Below are positions 13,510-27,800 of a stretch of DNA of 64,000 nt, one piece after another. Position 1 is the stretch's first letter. The number at the start of each line of letters is the position of its first letter. A program made the position numbers and the translations under genes. The notes under the pieces are model-generated. The model did not search any database, was not told the DNA's origin, and was given only the letters and a program-made list of their open reading frames with translations. The DNA comes from Alnus glutinosa (Eukaryota > Streptophyta > Magnoliopsida > Fagales > Betulaceae). The DNA is taken from positions 13,160,761-13,224,760 of the forward strand of contig NC_084889.1 of NCBI RefSeq assembly GCF_958979055.1, given 5' to 3'.

Positions 13510-15420
13510 ATAAAATTTCGTCCTCGAAATTGCAAACAGCTCTTTTAATCTCACTTGCTTATATGAAGCTACCCTAATAGTCCTCAAAGTTAATTAGCGT
13601 CAAACATTCCATCTTTAACATCAAAGTCATTTCACTAAGTCTCCCCTCCTTAGTTCCAAACTCATTATCCAAAGACTTAAGGTGAATCATTCTCATTCCT
13701 CTATACCACATACTACAACTTACCATTAGTGCCTCAAACTCTTAGTCATTGTGGCAAACTATTCACAAAACTTTAACCATGTAACTAATTCTTTAAGCAA
13801 CATCAACAATAATTTTGATCGCATTTAGAGAGTAACTTCCTTTAATTTGAATAGCTTAGTTGTTTCACACAAATTTCCTCTATCGTTAACCTTATCCACT
13901 CCTAAAATCATATTGGAATAACTCTAATTGTCCTCAACTGTGACCTTTACGACATCGAAGATCTAGTGTGGGCTTACTAAGTACCTCCAATATTCACAAA
14001 TCTACTTATCCTCATGTGATACTATAATCTATTTCTCGTTTAATCATAGGTACTACCATCCTCAAATAAGTATACCATTAAGATTTTTACACTTAACCTA
14101 ACATCACTATACTTCAACTTGCTACTTACTCATTAATGATGGCTTATCCTCAACATATTATCGATCTGATCCTTTAATTCCTTACTATTGCACTGTCATC
14201 TATACCTTCAACACATAAATTTTCCTAAATATTGGTTTCATCACCGAAAATATACTATGACACCATGATCTCATCAAAGATCAACTAGCAATTAACTTTT
14301 TTCTAATACTTGGACCTAATTCAAACAATATTGTCAAACACATACCACCATATATTGAAAGTTCATATTGAACTATCACCTTTACTTTAATGATTATTTG
14401 TGTTAAATTATATACCTGACACATAAAGCATGTTTGAACTACTACCTTTAAGTTAATTCTTATGTTCGAAACCGTGTTTTAAAAATATTTTGGCTTAGCC
14501 CATAAATTTTATTAAATAGTCATTCTTAACTTAACTCCTTGTTTCAAAATCATTCTTTGAATCATGGTTAATAAAAATAGGATATCTTGAAATGTATCAT
14601 TTTTTAGCTATCCATTTGTTTAGTCTATTTCACATAAATACTTTATTATCATAACTCATACCTATTAGTCAAATTCTTAGAGGAAACGTCTCTCGTCGTT
14701 TGAGTAGTTATCTCGGTTAATGGATGTCTCCTTGCTATGGTGTCGTCCTCGTAGTTGTAGTTAGGCAGTTCCCTTGAGTTGATCTCGTACAATGGTCTCG
14801 TGCTCTTCCCATTGTTGCGTAGACAATGACGTTCACATCATGCTCTAAAAAGACTCGTGTATCCAGTTGTACCCGCTCTTTAAGATTTGAGCCTTCTTCG
14901 GTGCGCCCTAAGAATACGTCACCACTTCTTAAAGGACGGTTATTAGTCTACTCTCACGAGAAGCTCTCTCTTACGTCGCCTATAGCCTATCACAATCATG
15001 CTAGACTCTTCTAAAAGGCTAAGCGACTAGTCACCTAGGCTTACCCATAATAGCATCACCACAAAAGTGGCCATGCATGTTTTGACCTAAGGGTTCATTC
15101 TATACCAACACGACTCCACATACGTGGACGAGACAAAGGGAATGTGTCGCACTTGAATCTATTGAGACGCATGCAACACCTCCAAACTAAAGAAGAGGTC
15201 ATTGTCTAAGTGGCATAGCTTGTCTACAAAGAACTATGCTACATAGACAATACAAATCCTAATGAATGCATTACAAAATCCATGCAATGCATACAAGAAT
15301 TCATTTTTAAGTTTTTCTTATTTGTGTTAAATCTTTTAGAATCCTAAGGCTCTTCTGTTACACTTAAACTCTAACACAAACCTAGACTTCCGCTTTTCCT
15401 AACAAACCCTAGAACAAACT

Positions 15421-15432
15421 GCTCTGATACCA
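15421..15432 (-). other. primer-binding site (initiator tRNA-Met type)
   Basis: The minus strand reads TGGTATCAGAGCAG, complementary to the 3' end of plant initiator tRNA-Met. It starts five bases inside the LTR boundary at 15438. This sets the element orientation as minus. Confidence 0.88.
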
Positions 15433-15437
15433 TTTTC

Positions 15438-18400
15438 TGTGACGACCCGTTTTTTTTTTTTTTTTTTTATACAAACATAAAACGAGTCATCGCAGTGGCA
15501 CGACTACGTGTCGCTCAGCCAACATATGGCACATGCCCCATAACATGTACCTGATAATCAGAGTATAACATACATCTATCTATGCAGCGGAAAACATAAA
15601 TCTGAATAGCGGAAATTACAACTTATACATCTATCATAAGTTAATTACAACAAAGAGCCATTTAACATCTATATGCTTAAGTCTTATTAACACTATAACA
15701 ATAATGGCTTAACAAAGAATAAGTGACACAAACGTCACAAGCCATACCAAACCTATAAAATAGTGGACAACCCGTGGTCCGACAATTACAACTGTCGCGG
15801 TGAGCTTCAGTCATAATATCCCAAGCACACTGCTACCGACCCATCGACTATACCGTAGTACCTGCAGCCAAAGAAACATCATCTACACGGTTGTGGTGGT
15901 ATCCACATCCGCATAGGTGAAATAGTGAGTTCACCGCCTTAGTATACCTCATACTAAGACCTCAGTGGTATAAGACTAACTGAGTTTTCACAAAGAACCA
16001 ACCTTTATATTATTTTAGTCGTGCGAGTACTATATTAGCCACAATTTACCAACAGCTAATGCAGCAAACACCGACTATTCAGAAATCATTTAAAACATAC
16101 TATATAGCTGTGAAAACATGTAGAAGTTCCAGACATCCCTCCTTGGAAGTTTCTACATATAGACCCATCTATAATAATACTTTTCACCGGTCGCTTGGAC
16201 ATATGTGCACACGATCACTCCATCACAGATATCACGTATACACATAAGTCTTCAGCAAAGAACATGGCATCTTACTTTTCCGTACTAGGATAACATCCTT
16301 CAACAAAACACTCGCAACACCATCTCTAATCGTATTCCAGCTTCGTGCCTTGACGTTAGTAGATCATGAGAGCACTAGAGTTAAACTCAATCATGCTAAC
16401 ACGTCTTTCCTGAAGAACAAGAACAGTCAACCTTCCTACTCATAGACATGCCATTACTCGCACCTGGGTAGTCATGTATCCATGTACTTTCAAGTTCAAT
16501 GTATGCTATTAACACATGACTATCCGATAGAAATATACATAAGCGCTTTTCATTTAAGACACTTATGCATACCAACACGTCTAGTAAAATCTACTCATAA
16601 CATAAAAACCTCTCTCACAAAACAATGCTATATATGCTATGCATGAACTGGGGCTGATACTGTTATGCTGCTGATACTGATACTGCTGATACTGATACTG
16701 TTGTGCTGCTGATATACTGATACTGCTGGTATGTATGCTCTATACTACATGCTCAATGTTCCGTGCTTGACCAGTATATATTTCCTACTGTGTCACGCTG
16801 AAATTATGCAGTTGTTAAATCACGTCCTCTCAAAACAAAACAAATCCAGCATTTTACCCAACACTTTGAAATCATTCAAAACTTAGTTTCTTTATCAAAT
16901 CTACGCAGTTTCAACATGACATGTTCTCAAACAATTTGCATAATTTAGATCTCAACCGCAAAACATACTCAAAACACTTTAAATCAATTAACACCTTTCC
17001 CTCATGCATCAATTCTTAAACATCATTGATAATATTTGAACATAATCGAAACTAAACAAATCATCTCAAAGCATATACATTTCATCATATGGTTGGTTCG
17101 GTTTCATAAACAACATATATATTCTTATCAATCCAATACATATAAAAATATATATTTTCTCAGTGAGTGGAATACCCACCTTGGCTGCATTGGACTCCAA
17201 CTCGAACACTCCTTGGACTCTAGTCATTTGGACTCTACATTGGAGAACCAATTAAAGTCTCCAATCCGAATATGATCCTGCAAACATTGGTATCGTTAGA
17301 CTACACTATTGAATCACATACTCTATGACACCCTAACTACCCGCGTGCTCACACGTCACATCACTCGCTTCTAAAGCTAGCTAGGTATCCTAAACTATTA
17401 TTAGGCTAATCATTGGTTATAGGTTCTTATTATATCTTGCTTATTAATTAGGAGATGTATTTACTATTTTAGTTGCCTACATATTATTATTACATCACAT
17501 TACCATTGTGAATCCATTAATGGTTTGTTGCTTATTTACTAAGTTAACAATATATATTTAACATGTATGCATGCATATGTATATATGTACATATATACAT
17601 ATACATATACAATACTTAAACCTAGTCCATTAATACACTAAATTACTTAGTGTACATAGATAAGTAAATTGGATACCAAGTTACCTTACTATCATTATTA
17701 GACATTAAGCTTATGGTTTGTTTATCCACATAAGCCTAATTCAGTAATAAACTTAAGTACTTTTAATATAGATGAATAAGTGCATTAGTTATTTAATTAC
17801 TAACCATATAAATAGTTTAGATTATAGAACCTTAACCTTATACAACATATTAATTTAATAGCACTTTTTAAGCTACTTACGATCACATAGTATAATATAC
17901 ATTCTTAAAGCTTGAGGCATATACATTAACCTCAAAGCATTAGCCATAAGCTCCCATAACTAACCTCTAATTTAAATAATCCCATCAACCATAACTTCTA
18001 CTAAAATCTCCTAACAAGTACCGCCCTTCACTTCCAAAATCATATATGCTCATAATCCAATTTTTACCAAGATCTACCACATAGCAAGGATCCTCAAAAT
18101 TAACTGCAAATCAAGGGTCTAGACACCCACAAGCATCAAAGGCCTAAAACCAACTCCTATAAAAATAAAAACCACACATCTCTAATTAATTCAACTTCAT
18201 CAACACCTAAAATATTTAACATCATAAGCATATCATGGAGCACATATTAGCCCATCATCCACTAAAAATCACCAACCCATGGAAACCTATCTAGAATTCC
18301 AACCAAAATCCTTCCAAAAATCAACCCAAAATCATCAAGAACCACATACATAAATCCAGCCCTCAAAACCAAGTCAATTAACCCAATTAATAACCAACCC

Positions 18401-19740
18401 AAGAAGAAATTCCAGAATTTCTCAATCTAAACAACTCATTCATTTAATGAAATTAAAGAACTAAAACTACCAATCCAACAAGAGTTGGTTCTACCAAAAC
18501 ATCCATCAAATTAAAATGTCAAACCACATCAAAACTCAACTTCAAGAACACTAACAACCAACATGGTTCAACCTCATAAAACCAAATGGAAATTCCATCA
18601 CCACCACACCATTCCATTCGGCTATACTAAGAAAATATTCAATACCAATCAAACTCCAACCCAACATTATAACAAAACCCCAAAATTTCCAAACAAAACC
18701 CTAAATTCGGACTCAACTAGAAACTCCACAAATTAATGTGATTTCAAGCAATAAATCTAATGGGTATGATGGAATATCAACAATAATCTCTCAAAAACCG
18801 GAACCCACTACCATTCACTTGATTTCTATGCTCTATAAACAATAGGTAACAACAAAGTACCAAAAAGGTTAGGGATTTACCATTTTGTTCCAAAACACCG
18901 AACCCCCATGGACCAAGAACTCAGTTTTCTTCTCCTCCGGTCCGCAAGTCCCTACATCTCTCACGATCTCAGTGTCTCACCCTCTCGGTAGCTCCTTCTC
19001 TCACGAGCTGCATCATCCGGACTGGGTCCCTCGTGACCACACGGGTGTGTGTGTGTGTGAGCTGAAGAGAAGAGGAAAAATGGAAGAGAAGGGAGATGGA
19101 GATCGTGCTGCTACAAAGAGGAGAGGAGAAGAAAAGAAATGAAGAGGAAAAGAAAAGAGGGAGTGGGCTGCTGCTGCCGTGAAACAGGGGGAGAGAAAAG
19201 GGGAAAAGAGAAAAAGAAGAGAAAAGGAAGAGAGAGAAAAAGTGGGAGGGAGAGAAGTGCGTGCATGCGAGGAGAGAGGGAGAGAAAGAAAGAAAAGTGA
19301 AAGAAAAAGAGAAGGGAAGACCGGTTGGGCTTGTCCCATATTCTTATTTCCTTTTTCTTTTCTTTTATTAATATCAAAAGGTAAGGCATCTCCCAAGCCA
19401 CAACAAAGTGACACATGGCATTGGATGGGATTCTCTTTTATCTTAAGGCTTTATCTTCTATAAAATTACTGCAGTGCCACACCTAATGTTTGTTCTATCT
19501 TTTGTTAATTAATATTCAACCCCATTTTTAATCTAACTACATTTTACCCATACAATTAGTCATTTATTACCCGATTACTCATTAGTATTTTATCATTCTA
19601 ATTTCATTATTTTATCCTAAATTCATTTTATCTTAATAACATGCATATTATTACTTAAGATCTAATTATTAGTCTCATCTAATTAATAAATATAATTTAT
19701 AAATTTGCTAAGTCACCTATTTATTTTCTTGGTCTTCACA
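15438..19740 (-). repeat. LTR of the LARD (5' LTR in element orientation)
   Basis: 4303-bp LTR, collinear with 9191-13496 at an offset of 6244 bases after the T run (19 T here against 22). Differences seen by eye are at 15529, 16995, 17884, 18479 and 18812, all transitions. It holds the same purine-rich block (about 19064-19319), which on the minus strand would lie near the 5' end of the element transcript. Confidence 0.93.
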
Positions 19741-20345
19741 ATCCACTCCCTCGTGCCGCCCTTTGTGCCTTCGTCCAGCTGCCCCACGTGCTTGCACGTG
19801 TCTCCTTCGCTCTGCCTAGCTGCTGCCATCCTCCGCTGTTACTGTTGCTTTTTGTTCTTTTCTTGGGTTTTCTTTATTGTTGCTTTTTAATTTTTAATTT
19901 TTTTTTATTGTATTTTCTGTTTCTAGTTTTGTCTTTTGCTGGCTTTTGTCTCTTTGCACTTGTGTTGTTTTTTTGTTAAGGTGGAGACTTTTCCAACCTC
20001 ATTCGGAGTGGTGTGGCTTCTTTTGGAAGCTCGATCCAGCCCTTTATGGTGCTAGTTTTGTTGTTGTGTTCCTTGCGATGGCCGAAAAGGTTTGAAGAAC
20101 CTCTTGAGGTTTGTGTCTCTTCGAGAAGGGTTGAAGGGCCTTTTAAAGTTCGTGCCCATTCCAAAGCCTTTTGTGGCTGCCCCTGTTATTTTAAGGGGCC
20201 GAGTCATTTATTTGATCTATATAGAGGTTGTTTAGATGCTTTTGACATTAGGGTTGCCCACCTTTTTTGTATTTTTCTTGTTTTGTAATTTTTCCTTTCC
20301 CCTTTTCTCATTTCTCATTTTGACTTATAATAATAATAAAAATCT
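19741..20345. other. right half of the interrupted sequence
   Basis: Begins with the second ATCCA and continues the GC-richer unit from 9190. It ends in a T-rich stretch and a small 'taataataataaaaa' tail (about 20328-20342), which could be the 3' end of a retroposon. An open frame at 20013-20288 has no domain that I recognise. Confidence 0.45.
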
Positions 20346-21207
20346 TTTTGCATAACGCTAAAAGAGGTTGACATGGAAGCGAGGATTATGTCATCTTAAT
20401 ATTTAGTTGGGGAAGGAGCTTATTTTAGAGGCCAAATAAAGTGCCTAAAGCCTACATTCAAGGGTGCATTGGTATGAAGCACCAAAAAAAACATTTTCTA
20501 TCTTAATAATGCTAAAAATTACATTATTATCTCATATGACAGTTTTAACCAATTTTTAAATTGGTATTTGTTAAAAAGTACAAATTATAAGAGTTGGATG
20601 AGACTGCCTGATCAACATTGTGAGATAAAAATGTGGTATTGAATTGGGATCTTAAGTGTGTTGGGTGTCATATTTTGTTTTTTGGAATATTAATAAGAAT
20701 TGATTGATGTGATATAAATATGAAAAAAAAATTTGAATTATTTGTGAGATAAAATTGAAGAAAATTGTTTCGTAATAAGAAAAAGAATTTTTTTTTTTTA
20801 GAAAAAAATAAGAACCGATTGATGTGATATAAATGTGAAAAGAATTTTAAATTTTTTTTTGATTGAAAAGTGAAAAAAATTGATTATTAATGTAAAAAAA
20901 AAAAAGAATTTGAATTTGACTTTGTTAGAAAAAAGAAAAAGAAAAGATAAAAAAAAAAAAAAAAGTGAATTACCAGACGCTCAACAATGAGTTTGGTCCA
21001 ATGACTCCAATCAAATTGAATTTCATGACAAAAATTACAAAAATGAATTCAATATTTATTGTGAAATTAGCCTACAAAATTATTAATTATCCGTTGACTT
21101 AAAAAAATTACCATGGGACGGCTCGGTTAGAATTAACGCCAACAGGGGACTTTCTCTTCTAAACCATCTTTCCTTCTTCTCCGTCATCTCTCTCTCTCTC
21201 TCTAGCC
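20346..21207. other. promoter-side flank of the aspartic protease gene
   Basis: AT-rich DNA with A- and T-runs and no gene. A 'gattgatgtgatataaatgtg' phrase is repeated near 20700 and 20820. A (CT)n run at about 21184-21203 directly precedes the ATG at 21208 and lies in the probable 5' UTR. Confidence 0.6.
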
Positions 21208-24200
21208 ATGGCTCACCTTCTAGCCTATGCGCTTCTCGTCTATTCGTCCCTAATCGGACTCTCCTCGGCCCTCCACCTCGTCCCTCACTCCTCCGATCAT
21301 TCCCTCAGGCCCATGATTCTTCCTCTCTATCTCTCTTCCCCTAATCTATCCCATTCTCATCATAATCGCCGCCGGAATCTCCAGAATTCCGCCCCCCCCA
21401 GCGCGCGCATGAGACTCTACGATGATCTCCTCTCCAACGGGTTCTCTCTAACTCTCTCAATCTTTTTCTTGATTGAATTTTATTGCCTTCTAATACGTAA
21501 TATTTCGTTGTTAATTTGGTGTTGTCGTTGAGATTTTTGGGTTTTGGTTTTGTAGTTACTATACGACGCGGCTGTGGATTGGGACGCCTCCACAGCAATT
21601 CGCGCTTATTGTGGATACGGGAAGCACTGTGACGTACGTTCCGTGCTCTGACTGTGAACACTGTGGGTTGCATCAGGTTTGGTTTTGCTGTTGATGCTGT
21701 TCGTTTTAGTTATTGATGACAATTACTTTCTTTGTTATCTGGGGCTTGTAATTTTGTTTGGCTAGCTTGCAATTTATGATTATCCACCAGAATGATCTTT
21801 CTTTATTTCTTTATTTTATTTCCTCGTATAAGCAATATCTTATTCCTTGTATACGCGAATCAGGATCTCTGCGCGTGGCTTAGGAATGCCTTTATCCCAT
21901 AATTATCAGCATATACTAATTAGTACATGATAAAATGGTTCAAGTTTCATGTGAAGGCTGTTGGTTGCTGAGAATGGCAGCAAAAGAAAAGAACAAAAAT
22001 AAATCAAAATTGACAATTTTAGTGTTTTCTTTGTGTTTTGATTGCCTGTAGACTTTGAAATAAGCTTTGGAAATGGATGGTCGCTGATGCTGTGGACAGA
22101 CTTCTTATTTTTCTCAATTCAGTGAATTATTGTTTAATTGATATCTTGTTTGCGAAATTTAGTGGAAGATTGATTGAAGCTAATACTATGTTGTTGTCAT
22201 CCAGGATCCGAGGTTCCAACCAGAGTTGTCTAGCACATATAAACCAATAAAGTGCAGTGTTAGTTGTAACTGTGACAGTGCTGAACGTCAATGCACTTAC
22301 GAGAGACGATATGCTGAGATGAGCTCTAGCAGTGGCGTGCTTGGTGAGGACATCATTTCCTTTGGCAATGAAAGTGAACTTGTGCCCCAGCATGCTGTTT
22401 TTGGTTGTGAAAACAGGGAAACTGGTGATCTTTTCACCCAACGCGCCGATGGCATAATAGGTTTGGGTCGTGGTCGGCTTAGTGTGATGGATCAACTTGT
22501 CGACAAGGGTGTTATTAGTGACTCATTTTCATTATGTTATGGTGGGATGGGTGTAGGCGGGGGTGCCATGATTCTTGGTGGTATTTCTTCTCCCCCTGAT
22601 ATGGTATTTACCCATTCAGACCCTTTTCGCAGGTGAAATACTTTTAGAAACATCATAAGTGTAGATTGTTTATAGTTAGAATCCCTTTGTGCATCTCACA
22701 CGTATGCTTTAGTATTGGGATTTCAACAGTCCATATTACAATATCGAGTTGAAAGCAATACATGTTGCTGGGAAGCCATTGAAGTTAAGCCCAAGGATCT
22801 TTGATGGAAAGCATGGAACAGTCCTGGATAGTGGAACAACATATGCTTACCTTCCAAAAGAAGCTTTTCTTGCATTTAAGAATGCTGTAAGACTTTATGG
22901 CTTTGGGTTTCATCCTCTCTTATAGTGCATTTACTTTTATAGTCAAATTCATTTGCCTGGCAAAGAAAAGGAGAAAAAGGAAAGAGTAAGGATGTAAAAG
23001 TCTCAATTTCAGGATTTAATGAGTCGTCTTTCTTTACTTCATCTAAATATTTGGCTTTTATGTCTGATGCTCAAAAGTACAATTGCTAGCCAGCAATGCT
23101 AGATAAGCCTTAAGGGACTAATGGCGTGTCTAATGAGTTTCTTATATATAGGTAACCTTATACACAAGTTAGTTAGAAGACCAAACAGGCACAAGAAATT
23201 ACTATTTTCTACAATGTAGAACACGAATATGTGTACGGAACAGAGTATTGATACAGGTTACTTCAAATTTGAATTATAAGAATTCCGACACTTTTTCTGT
23301 AGAAAATAAAGTTTGCTTTTCCGTACCATAACTGTTGATGCTGTGAAGTGCTCTACTGAGGAAGATACCTTTTAACAGCTACAAGCTGTTGTGTGCTGTG
23401 ATCTAACGCCAAATTCTTGTATTACTGTCATTGACTAAAACCAGTTACTCCAAGTATTCCTGTGTGTTGCTAATTGGCTTTCAGTTTTAGCTTACCTGAC
23501 CCAAAATTCTTGTTTCTTTAGCTCCTTCAACTGTACTTTTTGCATACTATTGTAATGATACTTAGTTGATGAGAATTATATGTGATACACAGGTGATGAA
23601 GAAAACTGGTTCCCTCAAACAAATCCATGGTCCAGATCCAAATTTTAATGATTTTTGTTTTTCTGGTGCTGGAAGGTACTGCTAACACTATACATACATA
23701 AGTTGAGTTTAAGCACCTGTTGCTTGATCGGTTGCCCTGAAATTACGTCTGAAAATTGTTACTTGCATTTTGCTTAGGGATGTTTCCCAACTATCGAAAG
23801 CTTTTCCTCAGGTTGATATGGTATTCAACAATGGACAAAAGTTGTCACTGTCTCCAGAGAACTACTTGTTCCGGGTAAGTTGATTAGTTACTCTCCTTGA
23901 GTTTTGTCTCCTGTGGGGAGAACAATGGATGTTTTTTTATAATCTATTATTGTTTCAAATGTTGTTAAGCACACAATGATGTATATTTACTCTGTTTGTT
24001 CTTTCCTTCTTTTTCTTCATGGTGTGTATTAAAGCATACAAAGGCTAGGGGTGCATATTGCCTAGGAATTTTTCAAAATGGAGATGATCCGACTACTCTT
24101 TTAGGAGGTACATTTAATCTTTTATCTTATTTTGCAATTAGTTCTCACATTTGTTTTGACCAAAAGTCACATTATGCTCAAACCAGCTTGTGCAGACCAA

Positions 24201-24806
24201 TGTGAAGTCAAACAATAATTTCCTCTCTCTCCACACAAAGGGTATCTCTACTATCTCTGTTAATTTTTCTTGATTTGTGACAGGGATTATTGTTCGTAAT
24301 ACCCTTGTGACTTATGATCGGGAGAACGATAAGATTGGCTTCTGGAAAACTAATTGTTCTGAACTATGGAAGACTTTGCATTACCTTGATCCTCCTGCCC
24401 CACCTCCTTTGGCTTTCCATAGCCATAATACAAATGTAGGAATTCCTCCTACCGTAGCTCCAGTGGGATTGCCTCCTAACATAGCCCCAGATGGATTGCC
24501 TCATACTTTTTTTCCAGGTATTGTAAGTTTCAAGCATGCACATACCTTTTTATTCTGCCTTTTCAAATTCAGACATGCATCCTTAATTATTTCTTTATGT
24601 CCTCCTTTCTGTGCAAGTATCTAGAAGTTGTTCCTTCTTTTCCTTTTTCCCTCCAGATACAATGATAGTTAATATATGTGCAAGATGTTTTAGTTGATAC
24701 CTTATCAAGCTCTATTTGTCTCTGTAAGAGGATCTTTGCAATATAATTTGTTTTTAATGAAGTATTCTGATTATCAAACTAAGATTAATTTTTTTCTTTT
24801 TTGACG

Positions 24807-24855
<49 letters not shown>

Positions 24856-27800
24856 GGCGCGTGAGGGCTCGTCTCAATGTCCCTCATCTGCCCTGTCTTG
24901 TTTTCTACTATTGTCTCTCTCATGGGGTTCCTAAGGTGGTGTTCCTTGGAATGCAAACTCTTTGAGTTGGTGGTGGAGGGTGGTTCAACAGGACTGAGGA
25001 TTTGTGAGAAATGAAGGGGGATCACCTGCTCCATTTTTCTGGGCAGGAACGATAGCTGCTGGTTGTTAGATATGGTTGAGGAATTGTTGTTAGCGAGGAA
25101 TTCGCCGGAATTCTGGAAAAGGTCCCGAGCTGGCTTTCGTGGGATTTTTTTTCAACGGTGTGCTAATAAGCATGGGCATTTTCTTGTTGTGGAGGAATAC
25201 GGGGTTGGTAGGAGGGGGCTTATTTTAGTACCGGAAGGCAGAAAAGGTGAAGGTTGGAAGTCCTTTGTCTTGGAGCTGTGAGTTGTGGTGAAGCATGTTC
25301 AGTCCATCAATGGCGGAGGAAAGAGTAAATTGAAGCCGGTATCAATATCCACAGCGGAGGTGTTGATGCACATGGCGAAGGAGCCAGAGCCTCCACGATG
25401 GAGGTCGTTTGTAGAGGTGATGATGATGCACTTGACGAAGGAAACAGAGCCTGTGACGTTGAAGACGAGACCAACGTTTAAGGGATTGAAGGAACTGGTG
25501 ATGTTGACGGAGAAGAAGCGGAGAGCTCCTGTGAAGATTTCTGCGTTGAAGGATGGACTCAAAAAGCCTGCTATGAAGGTGATGGGGCACGCTGGTTCTG
25601 ACTTAGCGTCTAATGATGGTGAAGATTTTTCCCATTTTGGTGAAAGTCTAGAAAGGCATTCCTTCATCAACACATTAGCTCGCCTGAAAGTGGACGTGGA
25701 GAGGTGTTAGAAGTGGCTGGACTCAGGTCTGAATCCTTGTGTGTGTGGGCTTTTGGGTCCAGCGCCTAAACCCCCTTTTGTAGCCCCTTGTGAACGTAAG
25801 CCCAGTGCTGCGGTTGTACCTTCTAAAGATAAAAAGGAAGGCCAACAAAGGGTCTTGGGCCAGGTTGAAGTCCTAGGCCGTAGCGATAAAGGGAAGGCCA
25901 AGTTGGTCTTTGTGAGCCCTACGCCCAAACCCATTTTGGGTAAGTGGATTATGGGTCAGTCTAAACTCAAGGGACTCGGATCCTCTTTATCGAAGAAGTT
26001 GGGTGTGGATCTGAAGCAGGCCATGGGTATGGGTCCGCACGATGATCTAGTGGCATCCACCTCTGTTGGTGTTTTAATAGCGATCTCGCAACCTTGAGCA
26101 ACCATCTCGACTCCCATTCCCGGTGATTCATTCCTGCTGAGTTCCTATAAAGGTCCGTTTATCAACTCTCATCCTCAGCCGGAGCTGGTCTTGGTTTCAG
26201 AGTTGCTGGGTTCATCGTTGGGTCTGAAGCTGGATTTGCGTTCAGATCCTGCTGATAAGGCCTACCCTCCTCTTTCTCCAGATTCCAGTCAGCTTGGTGT
26301 GGAAGGTTCTATCCCGCTCAGCACTTTGAGGGGTCCTTCGGTTGAGTTTTAACCTTGGCCGGAGCTGGTCCTGGCTTCAGAATTGCCGATGACGCTTCTG
26401 GGGGATGATTCGGGTGATTCTGGTGGTTCTTTGATTGTTTGGGCTGGGATGGATTCTACAGTTGCCTCTTCCGTTGGTTCTATGCCATGTGTCGAGCAGC
26501 CTCCTCGGACGGTGGTGGAAGGAAGGTCGAGCATAGGTGCCTCTGCCCATGGATCACAAAGTCTTCCGGAGGCTTCTCTGGTGGCTGGTTCTTTTCAGTC
26601 ATTGGTTGCTCACACTTCTTCCAAGCTGAATGATTTGCTGGATTTTTCTGTTCTTGAGGCTCTTCATCCCAAGCCTAATGCTTTGTTGGATTTGGGGCAA
26701 GGGGGAGATGCTGGGCAAGTGTCTGATGCCTATGCTATCAGGAATTGTTTGGAGTTGGAGTTGTTTTCGGAGGAGGAGCCTACTCCGTTGTCCTGCTGTC
26801 CAGCAGTTGAGAATAGGGGCAAGACTAGGAAGCGGTCTTTAGACTGGGCCTTGCAATTGGTTAAGGAGTTTAGTCACTTTGTGGGGCTTTCATGTGATGG
26901 TTTTGAAGGGAATCTATTGGCCTTGTTTGAGGACATTTTAGCAAGCAATGATGAGCACGGAGCTGGTCCTTGCTCGAACGTGGGCAAAAAAGGTATGAGG
27001 GAACTAAATAGTTTGTTTTGTTCTATTAATTATGATGCACACAGTGGCAACGTTTCTCGTGGTAGGAGCAAAGGGAGGGTGCAAAGAGGTTTTTATGAAG
27101 CCTAAATTGCTTTTGTGGAACGTGAGAGGGTTAAATGAGGTCGGCAAGCTATTGAGAGTTAGAAATCTCGTTAGGTAGTGGAAGGCGAACATTATTTGCT
27201 TCTAGGAAACCAAATTGGAGCTTATTTCTAGCAACATTGTGAGAAGTTTGTGGGGATGTCACTTTGTTGATTGGTGTTATCTAAGCTTCTAGAGGGGCTT
27301 CTAGTGGTATCTTGCTTATGTGGGACATGAGGGTTGTAGAAAAGATAGAAGTGCATGTGGGGAAGTTTGTTGTTGCATGCTCTTTCAAAAGTGTAGATGA
27401 TGACTTTTCTTGGGCCTTCGCACTTCAGACCTAATAATGATAGTATTAGAAGGTCTCTTTGGGAGGAGATGGCTGGCCTTATTACTTGGTGGGATTTGCC
27501 TTGGTGCATTAGTGGTGATTTCAATGTCACTCATTTTCCTAATGAAAGATTGGGGGAAGCTCGTTTTTGCACCAACAACAGCACGATGATGGAGTTCTCG
27601 GACTTTATTTCAAAGCAAGGTTTGGTCTAATAATTGGGAACATTCCTCTTGGTCTTGAATTGATAGATTTCTTGTTTCTCCGAGTTGGGAAGTTAAGTAT
27701 CTTGGTCTGTTCTAGAACATGTTACATAGATTGTGCTCTTATCACTTCCTCATTCTCTTTGATTGTGACGGTATTAAAGGGGGTATAAGACCGTTCAAGT

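Larger units (their letters stand above)
13497..15437 (-). other. non-coding internal domain of the LARD
   Basis: 1941 bp between the LTRs. The longest open frame is about 60 codons, and I see no gag, protease, reverse transcriptase or integrase motif on either strand. The priming signals at both ends are kept, consistent with mobilisation by proteins acting in trans. Confidence 0.85.
9191..19740 (-). mobile_element. LARD: large non-coding LTR retrotransposon, recently inserted
   Basis: A complete 10,550-bp element. Two direct repeats of 4306 bp (9191-13496) and 4303 bp (15438-19740) both begin TGTGACGACCCG and end TTCACA (TG...CA ends). The 5-bp target duplication ATCCA is exact (9186-9190 and 19741-19745). 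The internal region is only 1941 bp and has no gag or pol, which is the definition of a LARD. Orientation is minus: on that strand the primer-binding site abuts the LTR at 15438-19740, and the polypurine tract abuts the LTR at 9191-13496. The LTRs differ at only five bases that I could find plus the length of one T run, so insertion was recent. It must depend on proteins from an autonomous partner, probably a Ty3/Gypsy element. Confidence 0.93.

Noticed and set aside
13497..15437. Hidden coding domain in the LARD interior
   Set aside because: Both strands have dense stops and no retroviral-type motif apart from the few terminal codons before the purine tract.
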